A stretch of 29,498 nt of DNA from assembly GCA_964392455.1 (NCBI GenBank), contig CAYMPG010000022.1, positions 1 through 29,498 of the forward strand, written 5' to 3'. This document shows, piece by piece, positions 14,593 to 23,575 of this stretch. The position numbers were made by a program, and so were the translations under genes. Source of the stretch: SFEL01 sp964392455 (GTDB lineage: Bacteria; Bacillota; Clostridia; Christensenellales; CAG-138). The stretch's first letter is position 1; each line of letters starts with the position of its first letter. The notes below the pieces were generated by a model. That model was not told the DNA's origin, did not search any database, and saw nothing but the letters and a program-made list of their open reading frames with translations.

Positions 14593-17526
14593 ATGAAGGA
14601 ATTTGATACAAAGCACAATACCGATCAGACCACCCGTATAGATATGCCCCGCCATGAAAGGGCAAAGAAAGAAAAAAAGGAGAAAAGCAGCGGAGCGGCG
14701 GCCTTTGTTGAGGAGCTCATAGGCCGCATAAGGGCCTTCTTCAAAAAGGATGGCGAAGGCGGCCCGGATGAGGAGCTTTTTGTGGAGCGCCGGGGCAATA
14801 AGCCCATGGGGCTGGAGCTGCTGTTTACCACCTTTAAGGTGATGGTGGTAATGATACTTATGGTGGGCTGCGCCGGTATGGGCCTTGTGGTGGGAGTTGC
14901 CAAGGCGTATGTGGAGACCACTGAGGATATAGACCCTGCCCAGCTTACCATGAGCGACAGAACCTCGTATATTTACGATAAGGATGGGGAGCTCATCACC
15001 ACCTTTGCCGGCATGGAGTACAGGGACTGGGCAGATCCTGAGGAAATCCCAGATATGCTGAAAAATGCCCTTATCGCCATAGAGGATGTGCGCTTTTACA
15101 AGCATGAGGGGCTGGATTACAAGAGGCTGTTTTCCGCAGTGATAAATACGCTGCGAAATACCGATACCCACGGCGGAAGCACCATTACCCAGCAGCTTAT
15201 AAAAAACAAAGTCCTTTCCAATGAGCAATCCTACAAGCGCAAGATAAAGGAAGCGTACCTTGCTCTTGAGCTTGAGCAGATAATGGAAAAGGACGATATA
15301 CTTACCGCCTACATGAACGATGTTTTCCTGGGCGGCTCAAACTATGGCTTTAAGACGGCCGCCAAGGATTATTTTGGCAAGGAGCTTTCAGAGCTGAGCA
15401 TAAGGGAATGTGCCATGCTTGCCGGCATGGTGCAAAAGCCCTACTATACCAATCCCCGCTCCAATACCTACAGCCGCACCCTTACAGAGAGTGCCGCTGC
15501 GGAGCTGCAGGAGCTTTATGAATCCGGCGGCATAACCCAGGCCCAGTATACCTATTCCCTTACAAATAACAACCAGATGTATGTAACCGAGCGCCGTACA
15601 AACGTGGTGCTACTGGCCATGTATGAGGGGGGCTTTATTACAAGGGAGCAGTATGACGCGGCAATGGTGGATACAGTTTCTATAATTGAGACCTCCACCA
15701 GCACAGAGCTTTATGATATGCCCTACTTTGTAGAGTACGGCATAAGGGATATAGTTACCCACCTGCTGGCCCAGCGGGATATGCTGGATACCTCTGCAAA
15801 CCGCACCGCAATAGAAAACGAGCTGCGTACCGGGGGCTATCATATATACCTTACCGTGGATACGGATATGCAGCACCTTGTGCAGGATACCCTGGCAAAC
15901 TGGGATAAATACCCGGAGCTTGCAGATCCATCCGCCGCAGAGGTAACAGAGACCGGCAGCGATGGCAATACCATTACCACGGTGCAGCCCCAGGCCGCAG
16001 CGGTGGTGCTGGATTATCATACAGGCGAGCTCAGGGCGATAGTGGGCGGCAGAAATACACCCACCGTAAAGAAGGCCTGGAACAGGGCCTATCAGAGTTC
16101 TACCGATGTGGGCTCCTCCATAAAGCCCATTGCCGTGTATGGCCCGGCGCTGGATCTTGGAGCATCGCCTGCTACCATACTTAAAAACTTTGCTTCGCCC
16201 ATAGAGGGATGGGATAGCGAAAAGGGCTACCCGGCCATAGGCAGCGAGGATTATATCGGCCCCCTCACATTGAGAAACGGCGTGATAAATTCCCTCAATG
16301 TGGCTGCTGCAAGAACGCTCCTTGAGTACGTTGGCTTTGAAAACTCCGCCGCATACCTTGAGGCGCTGGGCGTCGATCCATCCCGTATAAACCAGACAGG
16401 CTCCGGCCTTGCCCTTGGCGCAATGGGCATTACCCCCATAGAGATGGCGGCAGCCTACGGCGCTGTGGCAAATGGCGGCGAGTATAAGGAGCCCCTGTCC
16501 TTTACAAGGGTAGTGGATGCGGATGGCAGGGTGATACTGGATGCAGAGGAAGTAAGGGACACCCACGCTGTATTTAAAAAATCCACCGCCTATATGCTTG
16601 TGGATATACTGACGGATGCTGTAAACTCGGGCACCGGTACAAGGGCCAAGATATCCGGCATGACCGTGGCAGGCAAGACCGGCACCAATGGGGATTACGG
16701 CAGCGTTTACTTTGCTGGCATGACCCCCTATTATACCGGCACCGTATGGATAGGCCACGATAACTACAATAAAAAGCTCAAGAGCAAATCCACCGGCGGC
16801 AGATACGCTGCACCCCTGTGGCAGGCCTTTATGGAGGAGATACATGAGGGGCTGCTGGATAAGCCCATTATAGACGAATCTCCCAATGAAATAGGCCTGG
16901 TGAAGGGCACTGTGTGCGCCGTATCCGGCAAGCTTGCAACGGACGCCTGCTATCTGGATTCCGCCGGCCATACTCCCGTTACGGACTGGTTTGCCGAGGG
17001 TACCATACCCACCGAGGTGTGCGATATGCACGTTGCAAGCAATGTGTGCGTGGATAGCGGGGCTTTGGCTTCGCCCTACTGCACCAATGTGACCTCAGGA
17101 TCTGTGGTGCTGATACATTCGGATTCCATGTATGCGGATATCGATCCCACCCTTGTGCTTGCATCAATACCCAATGCGGTATATACCGGCGTGACCTCAG
17201 CAGATTATGCCCTGACTGGCGGTGCCTCCTCCGGCACCATGTGCTCCATGCATACCCCCTCATGGTATACCTCCTACAATGGCGGCAGCGAGCTTCAGGC
17301 GGCGGTAAACGGGGCAAATACCCTTATAAACAAGATAAACAGCTACCTGAGCTCTGTGCAGAACCTTACCGATGCCTACAGGGATACTCTGGTGCAGGGC
17401 GTGGCAGACCTTCAGGCGTATATCAATACATCCCTGAGCGAATACATTCTGCGAGCCACGAGCCAGCTCCAGTATACCTTTGATGCCATATATGAGGAGT
17501 ATCCTCCGGTGGGGGCAGCATGGTAA
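14593..17526 (+). CDS. pbpA: Class A penicillin-binding protein (bifunctional peptidoglycan synthase)
   Basis: This 977-residue bitopic protein polymerises glycan strands and cross-links stem peptides. A charged cytoplasmic tail (1-75) leads to a membrane helix at about 80-103. The glycosyltransferase domain follows, with the catalytic E164 in IAIEDVRFYKHEG and the motif HGGSTITQQLIKN. The transpeptidase has S508-S-I-K511, S567-L-N569 and K695-T-G-T698, so it looks active. Beyond residue 770 is an extension with a duplicated cysteine unit, VC-x2-SG-x-LA-x3-C (C775/C786 and C819/C830), each followed by a C-x-MH element (C810, C884), and a helical tail. Its last codons overlap the UDG gene. The start has a GAAAGG box 8 bases upstream. 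Confidence 0.95.
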   Translation: MKEFDTKHNTDQTTRIDMPRHERAKKEKKEKSSGAAAFVEELIGRIRAFFKKDGEGGPDEELFVERRGNKPMGLELLFTTFKVMVVMILMVGCAGMGLVVGVAKAYVETTEDIDPAQLTMSDRTSYIYDKDGELITTFAGMEYRDWADPEEIPDMLKNALIAIEDVRFYKHEGLDYKRLFSAVINTLRNTDTHGGSTITQQLIKNKVLSNEQSYKRKIKEAYLALELEQIMEKDDILTAYMNDVFLGGSNYGFKTAAKDYFGKELSELSIRECAMLAGMVQKPYYTNPRSNTYSRTLTESAAAELQELYESGGITQAQYTYSLTNNNQMYVTERRTNVVLLAMYEGGFITREQYDAAMVDTVSIIETSTSTELYDMPYFVEYGIRDIVTHLLAQRDMLDTSANRTAIENELRTGGYHIYLTVDTDMQHLVQDTLANWDKYPELADPSAAEVTETGSDGNTITTVQPQAAAVVLDYHTGELRAIVGGRNTPTVKKAWNRAYQSSTDVGSSIKPIAVYGPALDLGASPATILKNFASPIEGWDSEKGYPAIGSEDYIGPLTLRNGVINSLNVAAARTLLEYVGFENSAAYLEALGVDPSRINQTGSGLALGAMGITPIEMAAAYGAVANGGEYKEPLSFTRVVDADGRVILDAEEVRDTHAVFKKSTAYMLVDILTDAVNSGTGTRAKISGMTVAGKTGTNGDYGSVYFAGMTPYYTGTVWIGHDNYNKKLKSKSTGGRYAAPLWQAFMEEIHEGLLDKPIIDESPNEIGLVKGTVCAVSGKLATDACYLDSAGHTPVTDWFAEGTIPTEVCDMHVASNVCVDSGALASPYCTNVTSGSVVLIHSDSMYADIDPTLVLASIPNAVYTGVTSADYALTGGASSGTMCSMHTPSWYTSYNGGSELQAAVNGANTLINKINSYLSSVQNLTDAYRDTLVQGVADLQAYINTSLSEYILRATSQLQYTFDAIYEEYPPVGAAW

Positions 17527-18140
17527 GGAGTGAGCTTGGCAGGCTGTATGAGGCGGAAAGGCAGCGGCTATCAGGCATTACGGATGACCGTGGAGATTAT
17601 GCCCATCCCGTATTTGGCGAGGGGCCGGATAGGCCCCGGGTGGTGCTCATAGGCGAAGCCCCGGGAGGGGAAGAAGCCGGGTGCGGCCGCCCCTTTGTGG
17701 GCAAGGCCGGAAGGCAGCTTGATAAGCTGCTGAGCGATGCGGGTATAGACCGGGGGCAGGTATACGTTACCAATGCGGTAAAGTTCCGCCCGGTAAACAG
17801 AAAGCCGGGGTCTGTATCAAATCGCACGCCCTCAGCCGGGGAGCTTAAAGAGGGACTGCCCCTGCTGCGGGCGGAGCTTGAGCTATTGCAGCCCGGGGTG
17901 ATAGTTACGCTGGGGAATACTCCCCTAAAGGCCGTGGCTATTATAGGGGGGCTTGATAAGCTCACTGTTGGGGATGCACACGGAAGCACCATAAGGCTGG
18001 AGCTTAATGGCAAAGGCAGCACCCTTATCCCTCAGTATCATCCTGCCAGCGTTATATACAACAGGGCGCTGATGGATGTGCTGGCTATGGACATAATGGC
18101 CCTGGGCCGATATTTAAAGGAGTCGGAGGAGCAAGCATGA
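17520..18140 (+). CDS. Uracil-DNA glycosylase, family 4-like without iron-sulfur cysteines
   Basis: The 206-residue protein belongs to the uracil-DNA glycosylase superfamily that removes uracil from DNA. It has the family 4-type motif IGEAPGGEEAGCGRPFVG at about 44-61, the segment TNAVKFRPVNRKP, and the late motif YHPAS. The four cysteines that hold the 4Fe-4S cluster in family 4 enzymes are missing: the N-terminal CxxC is absent and the usual KCRP reads KFRP. Only one cysteine remains (in GCGRP). The gene starts within the last codons of the PBP gene and overlaps the next gene by 4 bases, so all three are probably co-translated. Confidence 0.85.
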   Translation: MVRSELGRLYEAERQRLSGITDDRGDYAHPVFGEGPDRPRVVLIGEAPGGEEAGCGRPFVGKAGRQLDKLLSDAGIDRGQVYVTNAVKFRPVNRKPGSVSNRTPSAGELKEGLPLLRAELELLQPGVIVTLGNTPLKAVAIIGGLDKLTVGDAHGSTIRLELNGKGSTLIPQYHPASVIYNRALMDVLAMDIMALGRYLKESEEQA

Positions 18141-19273
18141 AGCTGAAAAGGATTATGGCGCTTATACTGATGCTGTGCTGTGTGCTGGAGCCTGTGGGCG
18201 CACTGGCTGCGGATGTGGGCATAATCACGGCAGATGAGGTAAATCTGCGCCAAAGCCCGGATACCGATTCCTCCGTGCTGGATACTATGACCCTGGGGCA
18301 GGAGGTGGAGGTGCTGGCCGTGGAAAATGGCTGGTATCGCATAATGCTTCCCGGGGGCACAGTGGGCTATATACGGCAGGATTATATCTTTTCAAATTCC
18401 TCCGGCAGCAGAGGCGCATATGTGCTGGATGACGGCGCATATATGCGGGGCGGCCCCAGTGATAATACCTATGTGATAAAGCAGCTTACCGTGGGCCAGG
18501 GCGTAAAGATAAAGGCAATAATAGGCGAATGGTTTTTCGTGGTGGCGGATGAGATGGCGGGCTATGTTTACCGCACCCATCTCACCCTTACTTCCTCCAG
18601 CATAGCCTCAGGCAGCATGCTGAAAAGCGGCATGGAGGGCGAGGAGGTGGAAAAGCTCCAGCGGGAGCTTTACAGCAGGGGCTTTATGTCAAAGGCCGAT
18701 ATGTCCGGCACCTATGACAGCGCCACGAAGAAGGCGGTGCTGGAATATCAGCAGACTGCCGGCCTTTCCTCGGCAGATGGCATTGCCGGCGCTGAGACCC
18801 TTAATTCCATTTACGACAGCACAAATAAGCTTACCAAGGAAAACGCCCGCTATACCCAGCTAAAGGGCAGCGTGGTGCGGCTCAATTGGTTTGAAGGCGG
18901 CTCAGAGTGGCTGAATAAGGGCGCACGCTTCACAGTGGTGGATGTGCGTACCGGCAAGAGCTTCCGTGCCCGCAGATTTGGCGGATGGTATCATGCGGAC
19001 TGCGAGCCCATCACCAAGGATGATACGGCGGTGATGAAGAGTCTTGAGGGCTTCTCATGGAACAGACGCCCCATATGGATAAACTACAACGGCAAAACGG
19101 TATCCGCCAGCATGCATACCATGCCCCATATGGCAAACCCCACCCAGAGCAACGGCTTTGATGGACATTTCTGCATACACCTGTATAAATCCAAGGTGCA
19201 TGAAAACAGCAAGGAGTGCCCACGCCATCAGGCCTGCGAAAACGAAGCCTACAGGGCGGGCAGGGCAAAATAA
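18137..19273 (+). CDS. Secreted SH3 / peptidoglycan-binding protein with the shared C-terminal domain
   Basis: The 378-residue protein has a signal peptide (cleavage likely after ALA, about residue 24). Two bacterial SH3 domains follow at about 27-85 and 92-150, the first with VNLRQSPDTDSSVL and the second with AYMRGGPSDNTYVI. A peptidoglycan_binding_1 domain lies at about 162-228 and the unclassified C-terminal domain at about 240-375. The last contains H286-A-D, H327 and H331 in SMHTMPH, then G-H344-F-C346-I-H348. It probably acts in the wall, perhaps as a hydrolase or transpeptidase, by inference. It overlaps the UDG gene by 4 bases (ATGA) and is followed by a terminator. Confidence 0.85.
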   Translation: MKLKRIMALILMLCCVLEPVGALAADVGIITADEVNLRQSPDTDSSVLDTMTLGQEVEVLAVENGWYRIMLPGGTVGYIRQDYIFSNSSGSRGAYVLDDGAYMRGGPSDNTYVIKQLTVGQGVKIKAIIGEWFFVVADEMAGYVYRTHLTLTSSSIASGSMLKSGMEGEEVEKLQRELYSRGFMSKADMSGTYDSATKKAVLEYQQTAGLSSADGIAGAETLNSIYDSTNKLTKENARYTQLKGSVVRLNWFEGGSEWLNKGARFTVVDVRTGKSFRARRFGGWYHADCEPITKDDTAVMKSLEGFSWNRRPIWINYNGKTVSASMHTMPHMANPTQSNGFDGHFCIHLYKSKVHENSKECPRHQACENEAYRAGRAK

Positions 19274-19287
19274 CCAGCATAAACCGG

Positions 19288-19321
19288 CAGACCTTCCTGA
19301 ATACAGGAGGGTCTGTTTTTT
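19288..19321 (+). terminator. Rho-independent terminator before the ger operon
   Basis: CAGACCTTCCTG (19288-19299) pairs with CAGGAGGGTCTG (19304-19315) with one T-G wobble and a 4-base loop, followed by six T's. It separates the PBP-UDG-wall protein transcript from the germination genes. Confidence 0.92.
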
Positions 19322-19341
19322 ATGCCCTGCATAATGGTAAA

Positions 19342-19369
19342 GGATATTGCAGATACTTTTACCATATTA
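19342..19369 (+). promoter_or_regulatory. Possible sigma G-type promoter of the ger operon
   Basis: GGATA (19342-19346) and CATATTA (19363-19369) lie 16 bases apart. CATATTA fits the forespore sigma G -10 consensus (CATAnTA). An alternative pair is GCATA at 19329 with GATACTT at 19352. Germinant receptor operons are sigma G-dependent in Bacillus. Confidence 0.35.
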
Positions 19370-19387
19370 CGCCTGTGGAGGCATACT

Positions 19388-20977
19388 ATGGAAAGCATAA
19401 GGAAACTTGGAAAACTATTGGGCTTTAATCGTACCCCCAGCGAGTTTGAGCTGCTGGAAACGGAAAAGGGAGCGCCGCCCTTTTTTGAGGCTCAGAACAG
19501 CAGCTATACTGCCCGGCCGGTGGAAAATAAGACGGTAAGGCCGGAGCTGGAGCGGAACCTTCAGCAGATAAAGCAGGATTACTGCATCGATATAAACCCC
19601 GATGTGGTGGTGCGCCGCTTTACCTTTGGCGGGAGGCTGCCTGGGGCGGTGGTATTCATGAACGGCATGGCAAAGGGGGAAATGATAAACGATTTTATCC
19701 TTCGCGAGGCCATGGGCAGGCCGTTGCCGGAGCAGCCACCATATATCGGCTATATTATGAGCAGCGTTATAACAAACTGCGAGGTGAGCACGGAAAAAAG
19801 CTGGGAAAAGGTAAAGAGCAAGATAAACGACGGCCTTGCAGCAGTATTTGTAGAGGGGGAGGGGCAGGCCATAGTAGTGGATACCAGAGGGTATGAGCAC
19901 CGTTCTGTCAGCTCTCCAGAAAATGAAAAGGTGGTGCGTGGCCCACAGGAGGGGTTTAATGAAAACCTTCGCACCAATATAACCCTTATACGCCGCATGA
20001 TACGCAGGGAGGATCTTATATGCGAAATGCGTAAGGTGGGGTCTGGGGAAAACATCAAGGCGGCTGTGATATACCTGAAGGGTACGGCAAATCCGGCTCT
20101 TGTGCAGGAGGTGAAGCGGCGGCTTGCGGAGGTGGATACAAGAATAGTGATGAATACCGGAATACTGGAGCAGCTTACCGAGCATCACAGGCTGTCGCCC
20201 TTTCCACAGCTCCTGAATACCGAGCGGCCGGACAGAGCCGCTTCCCATATAATGCAGGGGTATGTGGCAGTGCTGCTGGAGGGCAGCCCCTTTGCAAATA
20301 TAATGCCCACCACCCTCTTTGCCCTCATGGGCAGCTCAGAGGACATATACCTCAGGCAGCTTCCCGGCTCCATGGTGAGGGCCGTAAGGTACATGGGAGC
20401 GGCAATATCCATTTTGTTGCCGGGATTTTTTCTTTCGCTGGTGCTGCATCATCAGGGCATGATGTCCACCGAGACGCTCAGCACCGTAATAGCTTCAAGG
20501 AAGATGGTATTTGCCCCAATAGGGCTGGAGCTGCTCTTTTTGCTGGCGGTATTTCAGCTTATACGGGAGGCGGGCCTGAGGGTGCCGGGCAGCATAGGGC
20601 AGGCCATAGGCATAATTGGCGGGCTTATACTTGGGCAGGCGGCCGTAACGGCAAACCTTGCAAGCTCTGTGATGCTGATAGTAGTGGCTCTTTCCGGCCT
20701 TGGAAATTTTTGCATACCGGATTATTCCACCCAGATATCCGCCTCATATATGCGTATAGCGCTGGTGCTGGCGGGGTGGCTGGCAGGGCTGCTTGGCCTG
20801 TTTTGCACAGCCATAGCCCTTATCGCCATGATGTGCGTGCTGAAAAGCTATGGCGTGCCCTTTCTTTCGCCTGTTGCCCCAAAGACAAACAGCAGGCGCC
20901 CTGCAATACTGCGGGGGCCCATCACCATGCACGGCGGCCCACGGGATTATATCAATGCTGTGGAGGAGGATAAATGA
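19388..20977 (+). CDS. gerAA: Spore germinant receptor A subunit (GerA family)
   Basis: The 529-residue product is a GerA/SpoVAF-type membrane protein of the spore inner membrane, the A subunit of a germinant receptor. An N-terminal soluble domain of about 300 residues (CIDINPDVVVRRFTFGGRLPG; later QGYVAVLLEGSPFANIMPTT) leads into several membrane segments at about 320-480 and a basic-proline tail ending in LSPVAPKT, typical of the family. The frame extends back to 19322, but ATG 19388 has a GGAGG box 6 bases away and is preferred. It overlaps the B subunit gene by 4 bases. Confidence 0.94.
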   Translation: MESIRKLGKLLGFNRTPSEFELLETEKGAPPFFEAQNSSYTARPVENKTVRPELERNLQQIKQDYCIDINPDVVVRRFTFGGRLPGAVVFMNGMAKGEMINDFILREAMGRPLPEQPPYIGYIMSSVITNCEVSTEKSWEKVKSKINDGLAAVFVEGEGQAIVVDTRGYEHRSVSSPENEKVVRGPQEGFNENLRTNITLIRRMIRREDLICEMRKVGSGENIKAAVIYLKGTANPALVQEVKRRLAEVDTRIVMNTGILEQLTEHHRLSPFPQLLNTERPDRAASHIMQGYVAVLLEGSPFANIMPTTLFALMGSSEDIYLRQLPGSMVRAVRYMGAAISILLPGFFLSLVLHHQGMMSTETLSTVIASRKMVFAPIGLELLFLLAVFQLIREAGLRVPGSIGQAIGIIGGLILGQAAVTANLASSVMLIVVALSGLGNFCIPDYSTQISASYMRIALVLAGWLAGLLGLFCTAIALIAMMCVLKSYGVPFLSPVAPKTNSRRPAILRGPITMHGGPRDYINAVEEDK

Positions 20978-22080
20978 GAATACGGGAAGGAAAGATAGGC
21001 CGACAGGAGAGCGCTGCAATGGTGGGCCTTGGGGTATACAGCTCCATGGTGTTTACCATGAGCTCAGGCAAGGCGTATTCCTGTGGAAACAGCACCTGTA
21101 TATGGATGCCGGCAGCCATAGCCCTTGCGCTGGGGATAGGGCTGTTTATCATGCATGCCATGGAAAGCTGCGGCGTAAGCACCCTCGATGTGCTGCTGAA
21201 GGGGGCCTTTGGCGGGCTTATGGGGGGCATTGCAGGCGGGGCGGTAATAGCTTTGCTTATTGTAAGCGCATTTGAATTGCTTGCGGACTTTGTAAACCTG
21301 ATACACAGCCTTGCCTTTTACGATCAGCCCTATTGGAATATCATACTGTGGATAGTGGCCACGGTGGGGCTGATAGCATATTTGGGGCTGGAATGTATAT
21401 CCCGCACCGGGAGACTGCTGCTGCCGGCATTTGGAATAATGCTTGCGGTGTGGCTACTGCTGCCTGTAAAGAGCTTCAGGTGGAGCAGCCTGTATCCATT
21501 CCCGGGCAACAGTATAGCCCAGATGGGCGGGCTGCTGCTGGAGAATACCTCAGGGGCATTTGCTCCCATAATAGCTGCGCTTACCATTACAGGCGGCATG
21601 CATGGCATGAGGTTTGTCCGCAATTCCTGCGGCGTGGGGGCAATTTGTGCGCTGCTTGGGGTGGCGGCTACTCAGCTTTGCCTGGGCCTTGCCTATGGCT
21701 ATAAAGACCTTGCGGATATGGCTTACCCACTGTACAGGCTGAATATGATGATGCTTCAGGAGGGGTACTTTTTTCGCATGGATAAGCTTATACTGTTTTT
21801 CTGGCTGGCAATGGGCATTATACCGGCAGGCTATTATGTATTTACAGCATCCATAATGTGGTGCAGGTGCTACGGCCCAAAGGATACAAGGCCGGTGGTG
21901 CTTGCCCTGTGCGTGCTGCTGGCCTGCGCCATGCAGATACAGGCGGAAGGGTATTATGAGGAATTCGCCCAGATTATGAATATGCTGGATAGCTGGGCAT
22001 GGGTGTCCATACTGCTGCCGGTAGCAGCAGCCGTGGTGCTGCTGGTAAGGAAAAAACAGCACTGGGAGGCAGGGGCATGA
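20974..22080 (+). CDS. gerAB: Spore germinant receptor B subunit (GerAB-type permease)
   Basis: The 368-residue protein has about ten hydrophobic segments and resembles the GerAB/ArcD/ProY transporter family, the germinant-binding membrane subunit. It starts ESAAMVGLGVYSSMVFTM where relatives carry the first helix. It ends with a basic KKQHWEAGA tail. It overlaps the A subunit gene and the C subunit gene by 4 bases (ATGA) on each side, typical of a coupled receptor operon. The germinant cannot be predicted from sequence. Confidence 0.9.
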   Translation: MRIREGKIGRQESAAMVGLGVYSSMVFTMSSGKAYSCGNSTCIWMPAAIALALGIGLFIMHAMESCGVSTLDVLLKGAFGGLMGGIAGGAVIALLIVSAFELLADFVNLIHSLAFYDQPYWNIILWIVATVGLIAYLGLECISRTGRLLLPAFGIMLAVWLLLPVKSFRWSSLYPFPGNSIAQMGGLLLENTSGAFAPIIAALTITGGMHGMRFVRNSCGVGAICALLGVAATQLCLGLAYGYKDLADMAYPLYRLNMMMLQEGYFFRMDKLILFFWLAMGIIPAGYYVFTASIMWCRCYGPKDTRPVVLALCVLLACAMQIQAEGYYEEFAQIMNMLDSWAWVSILLPVAAAVVLLVRKKQHWEAGA

Positions 22081-23327
22081 AAAGGGCAGTGCTGCTTGTG
22101 ATGCTGCTTTTATGCGGCGTCCTGTGCGGCTGCCTTGGGGCTGTGCAGGCAGATGATTACATATACGCTGTGGGCGTGGGCTTTGACAGGGGGCAGCAGT
22201 ATCGCTACAATATATCCCTCCTTGTGCAGGCGGAATCTGGCGATGGGGAGCAGACTGCAAAGGGCGGCGCAAGGGTGATTTCCGCAGAGGGGGATACGGT
22301 GCATCAGGCAATATCCACCCTGCATGGCGGCACTCCCTCAAGAATTGACTTTTCCCGGGTAAATACCCTCTTTTTCAGCGAGGAGGTGGCCCGCTCGGGG
22401 GATATGGAGGAGCTTGCAGACCTTGCGTTCAACGCCATGCGTATGCGCCAATCGGTAAAGCTGATGGTATGTATGTGTGAGGCGAAGGACATTATGCAGG
22501 GCTTTTGCATGGATAATTCGCCCAATATTACAAAGGTGCAGTTCAGCGTATTTCAGAATTATTCTGACGAGGGCATGACCGTGGTAACAAACTTTTCCCA
22601 GTTTATGTCAGGTATAAGGGGGCAGAGGCAGGATGCTGCGGTGATGCTGGGGGGAATAGATACAACGGCGGTGCAGCGGCAAAGGCAGGAGGCTGCGGAG
22701 ATGACCGGCGGCTCCGGCGAAGGTGACCAGGCGGGCGGCTCAAAGGGAGAGGAGCAGGTGCAAAAGCAGGAATTTACTACCGATGGCGTAATACGCACAG
22801 GCGGCATGAGCTCATATATATCCGGTGCAGCGCTGTTTGACGGCTGGTATATGAAGGGCGTGATAAACGGGAAGGATACAAAGCTTTTGCTGCTATCCAG
22901 GGGCGAATTTCAGCAGGGCATAGTCACCGTGCCGTACGGCCAGGGCAGGTGGGCAGTGCTGTTTCTTCGCAATGCAAAAAAACCCCGGATAGAAATGACC
23001 CTTGACGGCACTCCTAGGGCAGAGGTGGAGATAGATCTGTCATGCAGCGTAATACAGTATATAGGCGATACGGCGGGGGTAAAGTGGAAGGGCGATATGC
23101 AGGATGCCACGGAGCGGTATCTGGAGGGTGAGCTTCAGCGGGTATTTGAAATATGCCGCAGGCTGAATTCTGATGCCATGGGCTTTGGCAACAGGGCCGC
23201 CATGAAGTTTATCGATGCCTCCAGGTGGGAGGAGTATGGGTGGAAGGAGCACTATCCTGATATGCAGGCGAAATTCAGCGTAAAGCTGGAGCTGATGGAT
23301 CAGAGCCTCAGCGGCAGCGTGGAGTAA
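22077..23327 (+). CDS. gerAC: Spore germinant receptor C subunit (Ger(x)C lipoprotein)
   Basis: The 416-residue protein has a lipoprotein signal (MKRAVLLVMLLLCGVLCGC) with C19 as the probable lipidated cysteine. The Ger(x)C pattern follows: DYIYAVGVGFD near the N-terminus, RIDFSRVNTLFFSEEVARSG, and a C-terminal domain around YLEGELQRVFEICRRLNSDAMGFG. A low-complexity Gly/Gln/Glu linker at about 215-245 separates the two halves. A longer frame opens at 21999 inside the B gene, but ATG 22077 overlaps the B stop by 4 bases and starts the signal peptide. The protein is expected on the outer face of the spore inner membrane. Confidence 0.93.
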   Translation: MKRAVLLVMLLLCGVLCGCLGAVQADDYIYAVGVGFDRGQQYRYNISLLVQAESGDGEQTAKGGARVISAEGDTVHQAISTLHGGTPSRIDFSRVNTLFFSEEVARSGDMEELADLAFNAMRMRQSVKLMVCMCEAKDIMQGFCMDNSPNITKVQFSVFQNYSDEGMTVVTNFSQFMSGIRGQRQDAAVMLGGIDTTAVQRQRQEAAEMTGGSGEGDQAGGSKGEEQVQKQEFTTDGVIRTGGMSSYISGAALFDGWYMKGVINGKDTKLLLLSRGEFQQGIVTVPYGQGRWAVLFLRNAKKPRIEMTLDGTPRAEVEIDLSCSVIQYIGDTAGVKWKGDMQDATERYLEGELQRVFEICRRLNSDAMGFGNRAAMKFIDASRWEEYGWKEHYPDMQAKFSVKLELMDQSLSGSVE

Positions 23328-23331
23328 AGGC

Positions 23332-23493
23332 ATGAGTGTGTTGTTTTTTTCAGCGTGTATACTTTGCATAGCATACTGCGGAGCGTATGCTGTATTCTGC
23401 GCCGCCTGCGGCCAGGCTGCCCATGCACTGAGCATTGGAGTGCTTACTGCCATTTCGGCGGCGGCTGTGGCGGTGCTGTGGGTGGTGGCATAA
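23332..23493 (+). CDS. Small two-helix membrane protein, possible receptor D subunit
   Basis: A 53-residue frame starts 5 bases after the C subunit stop, with GGAGTAAAGG directly upstream. It is almost wholly hydrophobic: residues about 2-26 (LFFSACILCIAYCGAYAVFC) and 30-52 (HALSIGVLTAISAAAVAVLW) form two membrane segments around a short CGQAAHA turn. Some germinant receptor operons encode a small two-helix D subunit, and this gene fits by size, topology and place. No family alignment was possible, and it is shorter than the D subunits I know of. Confidence 0.6.
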   Translation: MSVLFFSACILCIAYCGAYAVFCAACGQAAHALSIGVLTAISAAAVAVLWVVA

Positions 23494-23501
23494 AAATCTG
23501 C

Positions 23502-23529
23502 TTTACTGGATGATATCATGTGATATAAT
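23502..23529 (+). promoter_or_regulatory. Extended -10 promoter with an overlapping dyad
   Basis: TTTACT (23502-23507), a 16-base spacer and TGA-TATAAT (box at 23524-23529) form a sigma A promoter. The dyad ATATCA-TG-TGATAT (23513-23526) overlaps the -10 box, a classic place for a repressor. Confidence 0.65.
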
Positions 23530-23575
23530 GTTTACAGGTTTGGTATGACCGACAAACATGAAGGGAGAAGGGCCT

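Noticed and set aside
15610..17031. 473-codon minus-strand frame inside the PBP gene
   Set aside because: It is antisense to a gene with all catalytic motifs and shows low-complexity His/Tyr/Gly composition typical of shadow frames.
19322..19387. Upstream extension of the germinant receptor A subunit
   Set aside because: It overlaps the T-run of the terminator and the candidate promoter; ATG 19388 has a well-spaced GGAGG site.
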